NCBI RefSeq assembly: GCF_000469585.1
Contig: NZ_AWNK01000007.1
Span: 218,911-280,108 of the forward strand
Direction: 5' to 3'
Source: Chrysiogenes arsenatis DSM 11915
GTDB taxonomy: Bacteria; Chrysiogenota; Chrysiogenetes; Chrysiogenales; Chrysiogenaceae
Length of the DNA: 61,198 bases
Below the pieces are notes generated by a model that did not search any database, was not told the origin of the DNA, and was given only the letters and a program-made list of their open reading frames with translations. The position numbers were made by a program, and so were the translations under genes. Positions 14,690 to 23,886 of this stretch are shown here, in pieces; the stretch's first letter is position 1, and each line of letters opens with the position of its first letter.

Positions 14690-17188
14690 TCAGCAGCCTG
14701 CCCCGACCATTTCAACTTTCGTTAATCCCAATCCACACGCGTCTTCTATGCTCATATTGCCTAAATAGGCTATGATTTCATACGGGCGTGCGGAACTCAC
14801 CTGTTCCAGTGTAAACCGCAGTGGTTCCAGTGATTCATGGGTAAACCCGTGCCGTAGATCTACTTCTTTGATCCCCTTATTTGAGCGACGCACCCATTTC
14901 CATTCTGGTGATTCAAACCGTGAGCGGTCGAGATGTCTTTGCTGAAACTCGCGACATTCGTAGCGCGTTGTCGTTACGGTTGCGGAGAGCTTTTCAAACT
15001 TCCCTGTACGTGCAGCAAGCACATGCAACCCTGGTGGCAATGTCCGATTCAGCTTTTCAATGGCCTCAAGCGGGTTGATCTCCTGAATCAGTGAGATATC
15101 CATATACTCGGCAAAAGACTCAATCCCCAACCCAAGGGCGTCGCCATAGCTCATCTTCACCCGTTGGTTAAACCCTTGAGTATAGGCAACCGGCAAGCCG
15201 GAGCGGATAACGCCGGAGGTAATGGCTTTGACTGTCTCTAAATGGCCAAGAAAGCGCAGTAGTCCCGCTTTTTGGTAACGGATGCGCAGGGTGGTCACGG
15301 GTTGCGCCGAGAGCTGATCGGCTGTTGGCGCTGTCAGGAGTTGTTGTGCCGGCGCGACGGCTTTCCAAGGAGCTAGCTTCAGTTCGATTTCCCCTTCGCA
15401 GACGCCACACTGTGAGCATGCGGCTAGGCGGCAATCTTCGGTGATGGCGCCACGGGCAGCACGTTCCCATTCGTCCCAAAGGAAATCTTTCGCCAACCGT
15501 GCATTGATAGTATCCCAGGGGAGCGTTTCGTCGCGACGGTATTCGCGATGTGCGAACGCTTCGATGGTATACCCAAAAGCGGCAAAAGCCTCCACCCAGC
15601 GGGCGTAGATGAAGGATTCATCCCATCCATCGAAACGGCATCCAAGTTCAACCGCTTTGGCTAAAACAGGAGCTAAACGTCTGTCACCACGAGAAAATGC
15701 CGCCTCCAGCTGGCTGACGTGCGGGTTGTGGAACTTATACTGGATGGTATATGACGAAAGTTTGTGTTGGAGCAGTTTTTGCTTGGCTTGCAACGAGGCC
15801 ACCGATTCCATTGGATACCATTGGAACGGTGTGTGTGCTTTGGGCACAAAGCAAGAAACACTGACGGTTACGCGGTTATTGCGACCATATTGGTTTGCGA
15901 TGTGGCGAATTTTAATCGATAAGTCGGCGATGCCGAGGACGTCTTGTTCGGTTTCAAAGGGGAGCCCGATCATGAAATAGAGTTTCATCCCTTTCCAGCC
16001 AGCGCTGAAAACACGGTGCGCAGTTTCGAGCATGTCTTCTTCAGAAATCCCTTTATTGATAATGTCGCGCATCCGTTGCGTGCCAGCTTCAGGAGCAATC
16101 GTAAAGGAACTTTTGCGAATCTTTTTTACTTCGGCAATCAGCTCGTCGCTCAACGTTCCGGCACGCAAACTTGGGAGTGAAACCGAGACCCCCTGTGGGG
16201 CATATTCGCGCAAAAAGTCGCTTAATAGGCTATCTATTCCCTGATAGTCGGTTGCAGAGAGTGACATGAGGCCAACTTCACTGAGTCCGGTATTGCCCAA
16301 GGCGCAACGGGCAAGCTGCATAATATTTTCTGGTGCGCGATCGCGTACGGGTCGGTAGATCATCCCCGCCTGACAAAAGCGGCAACCGCGTGTACAGCCA
16401 CGCGATATTTCGACGACGGCACGGTTATGAATGGTGTCCATAAAAGGGATAATCGGTGACTCTACTCCGGGTGCATCATTCAGGTTGGTGACAACCGCTT
16501 TAGTAACAGCTGTGTATGAAGGATCGAGTGGTGTTATCGTCGTCGATCCGTTGGTATCGAAGGTATGGGAAAATTCATGCGGCAGATAGTAGCCATCATG
16601 CTGTTTCATCCAGCGTTGTAGTGAGGGATCGCGCAGCGACGTACCGCTTTGTTTGGCTGCTAACAATTGCTCTAACATTTCTGGAAAAGCCTCTTCCGCA
16701 TCGCCAATAAACATGAGATCAAAGAATGGTGCTACCGGTTCAGCACTAAAGCAGACTGGCCCACCGGCGATAACGAGCGGCATTTTTGCAGTGCGGTCTT
16801 TGGCATAGAGCGGTAGGTTACACAAGCGAAGCATCTGTACTATATTCGAGTAACTCATTTCATATTGGAGGGTAACGGCAATAACGTCGAATTCCGAAAG
16901 GGGTGTTTGTGATTCGAGCGAACGGATTTCTTCGTTTTCCAGCACAAGGAATTTTTCCATATCGTGCCATGGCGAGTAGCAGCGTTCCGCAATGACATTG
17001 GGTAAGGCGTTGCCAATCGCGTAAAGTATTTTTAATCCGAGGTGGCTCATACCAACTTCGTACACATCGGGAAAGAAAAGGGCAATGCGGAGTTGCTTTC
17101 CAGTATAGGGTTTGTGGATGGCACCGAGTTCTCCGCCGGTGTAACGGGTTGGCTTTTGGACGCGTGAGAGAAAAGTATGTAATTTCAC
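14690..17188 (-). CDS. B12-binding radical SAM protein fused to DUF2344
   Basis: This is a protein of about 832 residues from the GTG at 17188 (CTGGAGTTCCT upstream; MKLHTFLSRVQKPTRYTGGE). A longer frame to 17293 lacks a better start. The N-terminal third resembles a cobalamin-binding fold (IALFFPDVYEVGMSHLG). It is followed by the radical SAM [4Fe-4S] motif CTRGCRFCQAG and SLPSLRAGTLSDEL, then a C-terminal DUF2344 domain (LRIRYQKAGLLRFLGHLE, YTQGFNQRVKMSYGDALGLG). This matches the family in which TIGR03960 and TIGR03936 occur as one chain. A Cys-rich stretch (CRLAACSQCGVC) precedes DUF2344. The reaction is unknown; DUF2344 relatives often sit beside RNase E/G and ribosomal protein genes, but not here. 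It ends the minus-strand operon begun upstream by ispD. Confidence 0.9.
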   Translation of the reverse strand: MKLHTFLSRVQKPTRYTGGELGAIHKPYTGKQLRIALFFPDVYEVGMSHLGLKILYAIGNALPNVIAERCYSPWHDMEKFLVLENEEIRSLESQTPLSEFDVIAVTLQYEMSYSNIVQMLRLCNLPLYAKDRTAKMPLVIAGGPVCFSAEPVAPFFDLMFIGDAEEAFPEMLEQLLAAKQSGTSLRDPSLQRWMKQHDGYYLPHEFSHTFDTNGSTTITPLDPSYTAVTKAVVTNLNDAPGVESPIIPFMDTIHNRAVVEISRGCTRGCRFCQAGMIYRPVRDRAPENIMQLARCALGNTGLSEVGLMSLSATDYQGIDSLLSDFLREYAPQGVSVSLPSLRAGTLSDELIAEVKKIRKSSFTIAPEAGTQRMRDIINKGISEEDMLETAHRVFSAGWKGMKLYFMIGLPFETEQDVLGIADLSIKIRHIANQYGRNNRVTVSVSCFVPKAHTPFQWYPMESVASLQAKQKLLQHKLSSYTIQYKFHNPHVSQLEAAFSRGDRRLAPVLAKAVELGCRFDGWDESFIYARWVEAFAAFGYTIEAFAHREYRRDETLPWDTINARLAKDFLWDEWERAARGAITEDCRLAACSQCGVCEGEIELKLAPWKAVAPAQQLLTAPTADQLSAQPVTTLRIRYQKAGLLRFLGHLETVKAITSGVIRSGLPVAYTQGFNQRVKMSYGDALGLGIESFAEYMDISLIQEINPLEAIEKLNRTLPPGLHVLAARTGKFEKLSATVTTTRYECREFQQRHLDRSRFESPEWKWVRRSNKGIKEVDLRHGFTHESLEPLRFTLEQVSSARPYEIIAYLGNMSIEDACGLGLTKVEMVGAGC

Positions 17189-17235
17189 AGGAACTCCAGT
17201 TGAACTTTTGGCAACACGTAGACGTGTGCAGAAAT

Positions 17236-17955
17236 CTATTGTGCGAGTGTCGGTTGCAGTCCCGTTTCGGGTGACCACTTTTGGGCGATGCACTCCGCAA
17301 TCGGCAAATCGCTGGGGAGCGTAATTTTTATATTATAGGGGGTTCCGGCAACCAGTGCGACCGGGATTCCACAGGCTTCCAGTGCCGAAGCATCGTCGGT
17401 GATGGTACGTGAAGCACAAGACCGCATCGCTCCGCGCAATGTTGCGAGGTCAAAGGCTTGCGGCGTTTGTGCTAGGTAGACGGTTGCACGGGGGATGGTA
17501 CGTGCGACGGTGGCACTATCAGTGCTTACTTTGACGGTTTCCTTCGCCGATACCGCAACGATGGCGCCACGGTGTGTCTGCAAGGCATGGTCTAATGCTT
17601 CCACCATCGAGCGCGTAAGAAAAGGACGTACCCCATCGTGAATATACACATGGGCGTGTTCGTGGGTGATTGCCTCTAAGGCATTCCGTACGGAATCGCT
17701 TCGCTCGGTCCCACTCGTAGCATGGAAACATGGTATCGCAATCGAATGCACAGCAAGGATTGCCTGAAGCATATCGCTATCCTCAGGTCGGCTAACGATA
17801 ATGATCTCATCAAAAAAGTTAAGGGCAAGCGTGTGGCGTAGCGTCCAAGCGAAAATCGGTTGACCATTGAGTTCAAGGTACTGTTTCGGAACCGACCCGC
17901 CCATCCGTTGCCCGACACCACCTACCAATAACACACCAATGCGCGGTAGTTTCAT
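17236..17955 (-). CDS. ispD: 2-C-methyl-D-erythritol 4-phosphate cytidylyltransferase
   Basis: This 239-residue enzyme makes CDP-methylerythritol from CTP and MEP in the non-mevalonate isoprenoid pathway. It shows the nucleotide-binding N-terminus (GVLLVGGVGQRMGGSVPKQYL), the segment VYIHDGVRPFL and the C-terminal pattern TDDASALEACG...NIKITLPSDL, all diagnostic of IspD. A usual Gly/Ala in the loop reads LVGGVGQRM, slightly different from the common AAGxGxRM. The start ATG overlaps the stop of the aldolase gene by ATGA. No ispF neighbour is present, though the two are often adjacent or fused in other bacteria. Confidence 0.93.
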   Translation of the reverse strand: MKLPRIGVLLVGGVGQRMGGSVPKQYLELNGQPIFAWTLRHTLALNFFDEIIIVSRPEDSDMLQAILAVHSIAIPCFHATSGTERSDSVRNALEAITHEHAHVYIHDGVRPFLTRSMVEALDHALQTHRGAIVAVSAKETVKVSTDSATVARTIPRATVYLAQTPQAFDLATLRGAMRSCASRTITDDASALEACGIPVALVAGTPYNIKITLPSDLPIAECIAQKWSPETGLQPTLAQ

Positions 17956-18557
17956 ACGAGTTCTGGAAGGCCTGTGGTGGCGGAATAGATTTTTTTAGAG
18001 AGAAGTAGCGAGCAAATAGAGTCGGCACAATGGGCATAGAGCAGTGCCTCGCCGAGATCTTTGCCGATGGCAAAAACCCCATGCGAACGGACAATCATGG
18101 CTGGCGCGTGTTGCAGCGCTCCAGCAACCCCATGCGCCATTTCTGTGGATCCAATCGGGTTTTCAAAGCGGCAGACAGGAATGTGTGGCAAGTAGTATTT
18201 TCCTTCGGCATCTTCGGGGATGATGATATCAAAGAATGATGACAATACGGTTGCCGCATGGGAGTGGATATGAATAATCGCTTTGGCTAACGGGTTCTGG
18301 CGATATATTTCAAGATGAACCGGCAGTTCACGCGATGGTTCGGGCTGATCATGATCGCGGTGAATTTCGGCGTTCTGTACCGAAAGATGGACGATATCAC
18401 TTTCGGTAAGGTGCCCAAGCATTGCTCCAGAACGGGTAATGACATACCGCTCACCCGTATCGCGACGATAGGAAATATTGCCTGAATGGGCCGAGTTGAG
18501 CGAATGTTCGTAGGTGATTCTTCCGGCTAAAATCAGGTTAGCGATGGAGTTTTGCAT
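17952..18557 (-). CDS. Class II aldolase/adducin family protein
   Basis: This is a 201-residue protein from the ATG at 18557 (MQNSIANLILAGRITYE). Longer frames lack support and overlap the phosphatase gene. It shows the family features SGNISYR near the N-terminus, the metal-binding HIHSHAA (His pair), a second His in VRSHGVFAIGKDLGEAL, and the Asp/Glu region after SREL. Members include fuculose- and ribulose-phosphate aldolases, and MtnB and decarboxylase-like enzymes, all Zn-dependent. The substrate cannot be set. It overlaps the phosphatase gene by 20 bases and couples to ispD by ATGA, which suggests co-regulation more than a shared pathway. Confidence 0.88.
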   Translation of the reverse strand: MQNSIANLILAGRITYEHSLNSAHSGNISYRRDTGERYVITRSGAMLGHLTESDIVHLSVQNAEIHRDHDQPEPSRELPVHLEIYRQNPLAKAIIHIHSHAATVLSSFFDIIIPEDAEGKYYLPHIPVCRFENPIGSTEMAHGVAGALQHAPAMIVRSHGVFAIGKDLGEALLYAHCADSICSLLLSKKIYSATTGLPELV

Positions 18558-19041
18558 GTGCGAGTATCCCGTTACATCCGTCTTCAAGTATATCAAGTAC
18601 CTCTTCAAAGCCTTTAGCGCCGCCGTAGTAGGGGTCAGGGACTTCGCCGGGGTGCGTGCTCTGGCAGAAGTCGACAAAACGGAAAATCTTCGTCCGCTCT
18701 TGTTCATTTGCTGCCATCCGGTACAGTGCTTGTTGGTTAGCATCATCCATCGCGATAATCATATCAAAAGAACGCAAATCATCTTTGGTGACTTGACGCG
18801 AAATGCTTGTAACGTGATAGCCGCGTTGTGCGGCAGCTCTTTGACTACGAATATCAGCGGGTTCACCTGCATGCGCCGCCGATGTACCCGCGGAATCGCA
18901 GAGAAATCTTTCTGAAAGCCCTGTTTTTTGAATGAGGCGTTGCATGACCGCTTCGGCACTGGGAGAACGGCAGATGTTGCCTAAACAGACAAAGAGCAAA
19001 GCGAACTTTGGTTGAGCGTTCACTGGAGTGTTACGCATCAT
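18538..19041 (-). CDS. Low molecular weight protein-tyrosine phosphatase
   Basis: This is a 167-residue cytosolic phosphatase. The P-loop CLGNICRS (CX5R plus S) lies near residue 19, and the general acid Asp is in the DPYYGG motif about residue 135. The start at 19041 is one of two adjacent ATGs, one base after the stop of the upstream nitronate monooxygenase gene; the longer frame would overlap that gene. Family members act on bacterial tyrosine kinases, on arginine phosphates, or (as ArsC-type relatives) on arsenate. The P-loop sequence is of the LMW-PTP kind rather than ArsC. Length is normal. Confidence 0.93.
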   Translation of the reverse strand: MMRNTPVNAQPKFALLFVCLGNICRSPSAEAVMQRLIQKTGLSERFLCDSAGTSAAHAGEPADIRSQRAAAQRGYHVTSISRQVTKDDLRSFDMIIAMDDANQQALYRMAANEQERTKIFRFVDFCQSTHPGEVPDPYYGGAKGFEEVLDILEDGCNGILAHAKLHR

Positions 19042-19042
19042 G

Positions 19043-20002
19043 TTAGTTTGTCGCGAGCGCTTCGCGAGTTTCGTGCATAAGGTTATCAATAATTTTTTGT
19101 ACCGGAAGAATATCTTTGATTTTATAGACATTTTTTCCGGCAAAGACGATCCCATTTTCAATATCACCATTGCGAGCTTTGAGTAGCGCATCAAGAATGC
19201 AGAAAGAGTGGGAGCAACTTTTCAAGCAGGAGACACACCGTTCTACTTTCATGTTTCCTTTGCGGATGAACTCGGTCAGAAACGGTGTCAAGATAGCGCG
19301 GCCTGGGTAGCCGACTGGACTGAGGAAGGTGACGATATCTTCTTCGCGAGCATTCAAGTACGCTTGCTTGTAGCGGTCATGCACATCGCATTCATCACTG
19401 AGCACAAAACGGGTTCCGAGTTGTACCCCATCGGCACCAAGGCGAAACATATCGGCCATCCCTTTGCCGTCAATCAGCCCGCCGGCTGCGATCACGGGGA
19501 TTTTTAGCGTTTGCTTGATTTCCGCAAAAATCTCACTCAGGGGCTGATCGGTTCCAAGATGGCCAGCCGCTTCGCCACTTTCGACGATAACCGCTTTCGC
19601 ACCCATTTTCTCGATAAACTCACCGACTCGGGCGCTAGAAATAACGGGAACAATCTCGACATTCGCATCTTGACCCATCTTAAAGAGTTGTTTCGAGATG
19701 CCAGCTCCGGCAATGATCATGTCGACTTTTGCTTCAAAAGACGCTTTCACCAAATCCATAAAATGGTTTGCCGCGACCATGATGTTAACGCCGATAATGC
19801 CAGAGGTGAGTTTCTTGGCTTCAACGATCATATTGTGTAATTTTTCCGGCTCAACGCCAGTTCCCCCGATAACGCCAATACCACCAGCATTGGCGACGGC
19901 TGAGGCTAACGAAGGATTTGACACTAAAACAGACATTCCCCCCTGAATGATGGGGACTTTCGGTTGATGTTTACCAATGGTGAGTTGAGGGATGGTTGTC
20001 AA
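19043..20002 (-). CDS. Nitronate monooxygenase / FabK-like flavoprotein
   Basis: This 319-residue TIM-barrel FMN enzyme of the 2-nitropropane dioxygenase family has the N-terminal IIQGGMSVLVS, the FMN phosphate region VESGEAAGHLGTD (His in the active-site segment), then PVIAAGGLIDGKGMADMF and GADGVQLGTRF. It shares this fold with the enoyl-ACP reductase FabK, and I cannot separate the two by eye. The C-terminal part carries a Cys-rich patch (CVSCLKSCSHSFC) that may bind metal or a cluster and is found in a subset of anaerobe proteins. It is first in the operon with the phosphatase, aldolase and ispD, and follows rex by 9 bases. Confidence 0.88.
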   Translation of the reverse strand: MTTIPQLTIGKHQPKVPIIQGGMSVLVSNPSLASAVANAGGIGVIGGTGVEPEKLHNMIVEAKKLTSGIIGVNIMVAANHFMDLVKASFEAKVDMIIAGAGISKQLFKMGQDANVEIVPVISSARVGEFIEKMGAKAVIVESGEAAGHLGTDQPLSEIFAEIKQTLKIPVIAAGGLIDGKGMADMFRLGADGVQLGTRFVLSDECDVHDRYKQAYLNAREEDIVTFLSPVGYPGRAILTPFLTEFIRKGNMKVERCVSCLKSCSHSFCILDALLKARNGDIENGIVFAGKNVYKIKDILPVQKIIDNLMHETREALATN

Positions 20003-20011
20003 AATTTATCC

Positions 20012-20653
20012 TTATTCATTCGCTTGTAAATGCGGATTTTTCGATAAATAAAAAGCGAGTCCTTCCAGTTCTACACTGAAATCAACGTATTTAACCTTGA
20101 CCGTATCAGGAAGTTTGAGACGTACAGGAGTAAAGTTTAAAAGTCCATTAATGCCGCAGGAAACTAAGTGGTTGGCAACTTGCTGTGCTGCTTCTGACGT
20201 TACGGTCATAATGGCAACGTTGACTTTGTGGTCTTTGATAGCCTTTTCGAGGTCTGCTTCGGTTGTCACGCCGACAATAGTTGAGGGAAGATCACGCAGT
20301 TTCGCGGGATCTTTGTCGTATACTACCGTAATATTGAATCCCGATTTGCGAAATCCTTGGTATGTTATAAGGGCATGTCCGAGGTTTCCTGCCCCTACTA
20401 AAACAACATTCCATGATCCTTTCACGCCAAGGATTTGTTGGATTTGCAATTTGAGGTCGGTAACGTAATAGCCAACGCCACGCACACCCATCTCGCCGAA
20501 ATAGGCTAAATCTTTGCGAATTTGCGCTGACTTAAAGCCGCAAAGTGTTTCAAGGATATCGCTAGAAACTACTTCAGTGCCCTGTAGCTCAAGGGAGTCC
20601 AGTAATCGCATGTAGATAGAAAGACGGCGTATTGTCGCTTCAGGTATCTTCAT
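20012..20653 (-). CDS. rex: Redox-sensing transcriptional repressor Rex
   Basis: This 213-residue repressor is released from DNA when NADH is high. The N-terminal winged helix spans residues 1-80 (IPEATIRRLSIYMRLLDSLE, SSDILETLCGFKSAQIRKDLAYFG, GVRGVGY). The Rossmann domain follows with the NADH loop VGAGNLGHAL, and the C-terminal swapped helix contains FSVELEGLAFYL. The ATG at 20653 is chosen over the longer frame because it gives the canonical MKIPEATIRRL start behind GAGAGGGGT. It lies directly behind the ATP synthase terminator and is likely co-transcribed with the nitronate monooxygenase gene, 9 bases downstream. Confidence 0.97.
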   Translation of the reverse strand: MKIPEATIRRLSIYMRLLDSLELQGTEVVSSDILETLCGFKSAQIRKDLAYFGEMGVRGVGYYVTDLKLQIQQILGVKGSWNVVLVGAGNLGHALITYQGFRKSGFNITVVYDKDPAKLRDLPSTIVGVTTEADLEKAIKDHKVNVAIMTVTSEAAQQVANHLVSCGINGLLNFTPVRLKLPDTVKVKYVDFSVELEGLAFYLSKNPHLQANE

Positions 20654-20682
20654 TGGTGTACCCCTCTCGGTAAGTGCTTGTG

Positions 20683-20716
20683 AAAAAAGCGGCAGTGCGT
20701 ACACACTACCGCTTTT
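20683..20716 (-). terminator. Intrinsic terminator after atpE
   Basis: Read on the minus strand, AAGCGGTAGTG pairs with CACTGCCGCTT (one U-G wobble) across a 6-base loop, and the descending arm runs into a T6 tract. It lies 30 bases downstream of the atpE stop and just before rex. This is the best intrinsic terminator in the window. Confidence 0.85.
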
Positions 20717-20745
20717 GATTGATCGAACGATTGTTCCGGTACTGA

Positions 20746-21090
<345 letters not shown>

Positions 21091-21135
21091 TTACAAAAAC
21101 GTTCTATTGCAAAGCAATGCTGGCAATACCAAAGT

Positions 21136-21798
21136 TTAGTGAGCATCTTCCATAGCACTGGTGAGGTATACCATGGTCAGCAAGCAGAAGACAACCGTTT
21201 GAATGAGAGAGACAAAAATCCCCATTCCCATAATGACCGCAGGCACAAGATATGCCACGAGGCTCATGATAACGATCAGGACAATTTCATGTCCCTGAAT
21301 ATTTCCGAACAGACGCAGAGTGAGCGATACGGGGCGGGTTAAGTGCCCAACTATTTCAATAGGCATCATGAGAGGTGCAATCCAAGGTACTGGGCCAGCA
21401 AAGTGCTTGATATAGTTGACAACACCTTGCGTTTTTACTCCATACACGTGGGTAAGTACGAAAACAATAATAGCTAATGAAGCGGTAGTGTTAATGCCTG
21501 CGGTTGGCGAGTGGAAACCTGGGATTAAACCAAGGAGGTTGCAGGTAAGAATATAGAATGCAAAGGCGCTAATCAATGGAACGAAATGATGGCCATGATG
21601 ACCCATGTTGCCGACAACAGCGTTGCGGATAAATTCGACGATAGCTTCAAAAAAGTTCTGCATGCCTCGCGGCACTTCCTGGATACGGCTTGTGGCCATT
21701 TTGCCTGCGATGAGTATAATTGCCATGGCGATCCATGAATAAATTACGTCTGGCGTTAACCATGTGCCATTGCCGTTTAGGAAAAAATACGGATGCAT
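21136..21798 (-). CDS. atpB: ATP synthase Fo subunit a
   Basis: This 220-residue stator protein with about six membrane helices forms the ion half-channels. The essential Arg is R162 in the block SLTLRLFGN, and the final helix carries the usual YLTSAMEDAH end. The early segment GMQNFFEAIVEFIRN, LISAFAFYILTCNLLGLIPG is family-typical. It is shorter than E. coli subunit a (271) but normal for this type. It lies 60 bases upstream of atpE and 60 bases downstream of the AtpI-like gene. No b, delta, alpha, gamma, beta or epsilon gene follows, so the complex is encoded at two or more loci. Confidence 0.96.
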   Translation of the reverse strand: MHPYFFLNGNGTWLTPDVIYSWIAMAIILIAGKMATSRIQEVPRGMQNFFEAIVEFIRNAVVGNMGHHGHHFVPLISAFAFYILTCNLLGLIPGFHSPTAGINTTASLAIIVFVLTHVYGVKTQGVVNYIKHFAGPVPWIAPLMMPIEIVGHLTRPVSLTLRLFGNIQGHEIVLIVIMSLVAYLVPAVIMGMGIFVSLIQTVVFCLLTMVYLTSAMEDAH

Positions 21799-21860
21799 GC
21801 GAAAAATCCCCCTGACTCTTTTTTCTTATGTCGCGCCATAAGCGCTCTCATCGTAATTCC

Positions 21861-22229
21861 TTATGAAGTAGACCGTCGCTCAATCCAGACGACCCAAAGG
21901 CATAATGTAGCAATACTGCTTGCGAGGCCGACGCAAATCCACCAGATAGAGAACCATCCAGAAGAGATTGCAAGCGCTATCACAATAGCGGCGACAATAT
22001 AGCGCGCGTAGAAGCGCCTGACAAGAACTTTTACCGCAAAAGCGAGCGATTCGTTCAATAAATTTTCTGCGACACCAACGCGTATCTGTCGCAAACTATA
22101 GACAGAAAGCAGTGAACCGAGCGCGAACCCAAGTCCATAGCGAACATCTAATAGTGACAGTGCTCCTCCAAGCACAAATGCCACTGCGCTAGTGAACCAC
22201 TCTATACTCCGTATCCGTTCAGTTGTCAT
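21861..22229 (-). CDS. atpI: ATP synthase subunit I (AtpI-like)
   Basis: This is a 122-residue membrane protein with four predicted helices (about residues 12-28, 32-48, 72-90 and 94-114) and a basic loop (VLVRRFYARY). AtpI helps assemble the c-ring. The start MTTERIRSIEW at 22229 is preferred over longer frames and overlaps the atpZ stop by 11 bases. Identity rests on size, topology and the position between atpZ and atpB, because the family is poorly conserved. Confidence 0.75.
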   Translation of the reverse strand: MTTERIRSIEWFTSAVAFVLGGALSLLDVRYGLGFALGSLLSVYSLRQIRVGVAENLLNESLAFAVKVLVRRFYARYIVAAIVIALAISSGWFSIWWICVGLASSIATLCLWVVWIERRSTS

Positions 22230-22488
22230 TTTTACGATCCTGAGTCGGGGGCTCATCGCCCATGCCACCATACCGCTTGGCCATAATCCATACATTGCGA
22301 AAGCCAGCGATAAGACCGTAAATCAGGCCGACAATTTTCCCCCATGGGTGCCAATCAAACCAGATATCGACCATGTACCCCAGCCATACGAAAATCCCAA
22401 AGGCGAGGATAAACGCAATGCCAATAGAACTCGCATTCGCAATCTGGCGCATCAAACTGGCATTATCATTCTGAGAAATACAATTCAC
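22219..22488 (-). CDS. atpZ: AtpZ/AtpI-type small membrane protein of the ATP synthase operon
   Basis: This is an 89-residue protein with two helices (about 19-38 and 48-68) and the conserved spacing GYMVDIWFDWHPWGKIVGLIYG. The family is annotated as F0F1-ATPase subunit / AtpZ and is proposed to aid Mg2+ or Ca2+ entry or assembly. The GTG at 22488 is used; an internal ATG at 22452 (MRQIANASS) is also possible. It lies 16 bases after hemL, so hemL and the Fo genes appear to form one operon. Confidence 0.8.
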   Translation of the reverse strand: MNCISQNDNASLMRQIANASSIGIAFILAFGIFVWLGYMVDIWFDWHPWGKIVGLIYGLIAGFRNVWIMAKRYGGMGDEPPTQDRKNDN

Positions 22489-22504
22489 CGTACCCTAAGA
22501 GAGA

Positions 22505-23785
22505 TTATAGCGAACGAATCGCACTTTCAAACGCTTCAAGCGTGCATTCGCAATCGCGATCACTGTGAGCGGCGCTTACAAAGCAGGCCTCAAATTGGCT
22601 GGCAGGCAGATAAATGCCATCTTGCAACATAGACCGGAAATATTTCCCGAAGCGTTCGGTGTCGCTGGTGACTGCGTCTGCAAAGCTATTGACAGCAGGA
22701 GCCTCTGTAAAGAAGATGGTGAACATACTGCCAAGGCGGTTTACGACATGGGGAATGCCGACTTCCTTCAATATGACTTCCATTCCGCCGACAAGGCTGG
22801 CGGCGCGAGTTTCTAGCTTATCGTAAAATCCTTCTTGGTTCAGCACGTGCAGCGTTTCGATCCCAGCGCGCATCGCCAGCGGATTCCCGGAGAGTGTTCC
22901 CGCCTGATAAATTGGCCCTGATGGACTAATCATTGCCATAATTTCCTTTTTGCCGCCATATGCGCCGACTGGCAAGCCGCCGCCAATGATTTTGCCAAAT
23001 GTCGAGAGGTCTGGATCAACATCGGTATAAATCCCTTGCGCGCCAGCCGCCGATAAGCGGAACCCAGTCATTACTTCGTCAAAAATCAGCAATGCGCCGT
23101 ACTCGCGGCAGAGTTTTTTGAGTCCACTCAGGAATCCTGCTTGTGGAAGTACCAAGCCCATGTTACCGGGGACTGGTTCAATAATGACCGCGGCAATCCC
23201 TTGATCATTCGCTTCAAATAGTTCGCGCACCGACTCAAGGTCATTGTAGCGTGCGACCAGAGTATTGCTGGCGTACCCCGCGGGAACACCGGGCGAGGTT
23301 GGTACACCAAAGGTTAATGCGCCACTGCCTGCCTTTACCAATAACCCGTCAGAGTGGCCATGGTAGCATCCTTCAAATTTGATGATTTTGTCGCGTTTTG
23401 TATAACCACGTGCCAAACGGATAGCGCTCATCGTCGCTTCCGTTCCACTGCTGACCATCCGTACCATTTCCACTGATGGCACCATCTGGCATACCATTTT
23501 TGCCAAATCAACTTCGAGTTCGGTTGGTGCACCAAAACTGCACCCTTTTACGAGTTGCTGCAAAAGCGCTTCGGTCACAGTGGGGTAGCCGTGACCTAAA
23601 ATCATCGGCCCCCATGAGCCAACGTAATCGATATATTCGTTCCCATCGGCATCTTTGATTTTCGAACCATACGCCGCACTGATAAAGACGGGATCGGTGC
23701 CGACCGAGGCAAACGCCCGAACCGGCGAGTTCACACCACCGGGAATATATTGGAGTGCTTCAGCAAAAAGTTCTTTTGATTTCAT
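22505..23785 (-). CDS. hemL: Glutamate-1-semialdehyde 2,1-aminomutase
   Basis: This 426-residue PLP enzyme converts glutamate-1-semialdehyde to 5-aminolevulinate in the C5 heme pathway. The PLP Lys is K265 in [15 protein letters not shown]. Other family marks are [13 protein letters not shown]-like residues 12-25 ([13 protein letters not shown]), the phosphate-cup [11 protein letters not shown], and FDEVMTGFR with the cofactor Asp. Length matches the family exactly. The ribosome site GAGGTGAATCA precedes the ATG. It shares a 101-base divergent intergenic region with ftsY and heads the hemL-atpZIBE operon. Confidence 0.98.
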   Translation of the reverse strand: MKSKELFAEALQYIPGGVNSPVRAFASVGTDPVFISAAYGSKIKDADGNEYIDYVGSWGPMILGHGYPTVTEALLQQLVKGCSFGAPTELEVDLAKMVCQMVPSVEMVRMVSSGTEATMSAIRLARGYTKRDKIIKFEGCYHGHSDGLLVKAGSGALTFGVPTSPGVPAGYASNTLVARYNDLESVRELFEANDQGIAAVIIEPVPGNMGLVLPQAGFLSGLKKLCREYGALLIFDEVMTGFRLSAAGAQGIYTDVDPDLSTFGKIIGGGLPVGAYGGKKEIMAMISPSGPIYQAGTLSGNPLAMRAGIETLHVLNQEGFYDKLETRAASLVGGMEVILKEVGIPHVVNRLGSMFTIFFTEAPAVNSFADAVTSDTERFGKYFRSMLQDGIYLPASQFEACFVSAAHSDRDCECTLEAFESAIRSL

Positions 23786-23824
23786 TGATTCACCTCGTAG
23801 AAATATCGTTTGGGTATATAAACC

Positions 23825-23853
23825 TTGATGCTTGAAATGGGGTGTACTATATA
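23825..23853 (+). promoter_or_regulatory. Candidate sigma-70 promoter of ftsY
   Basis: TTGATG and TATATA are separated by 17 bases, 34 bases before the ftsY GTG, in the divergent hemL/ftsY interval. The match is partial (4 of 6 in each box), so this is tentative. Confidence 0.35.
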
Positions 23854-23886
23854 GAGGCGGTTGAGAAATGCAAAGGAGAATTGCCC

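Noticed and set aside
17189-17293. Longer start of the radical SAM gene (ORF to 17293)
   Set aside because: The extra 35 residues have no match, overlap the ispD end, and the GTG at 17188 has a ribosome site.
20676-20690. TTGTGAA as a half Rex operator upstream of rex
   Set aside because: It lacks the inverted second half, and these bases are part of the T-tract and stem of the atpE terminator.
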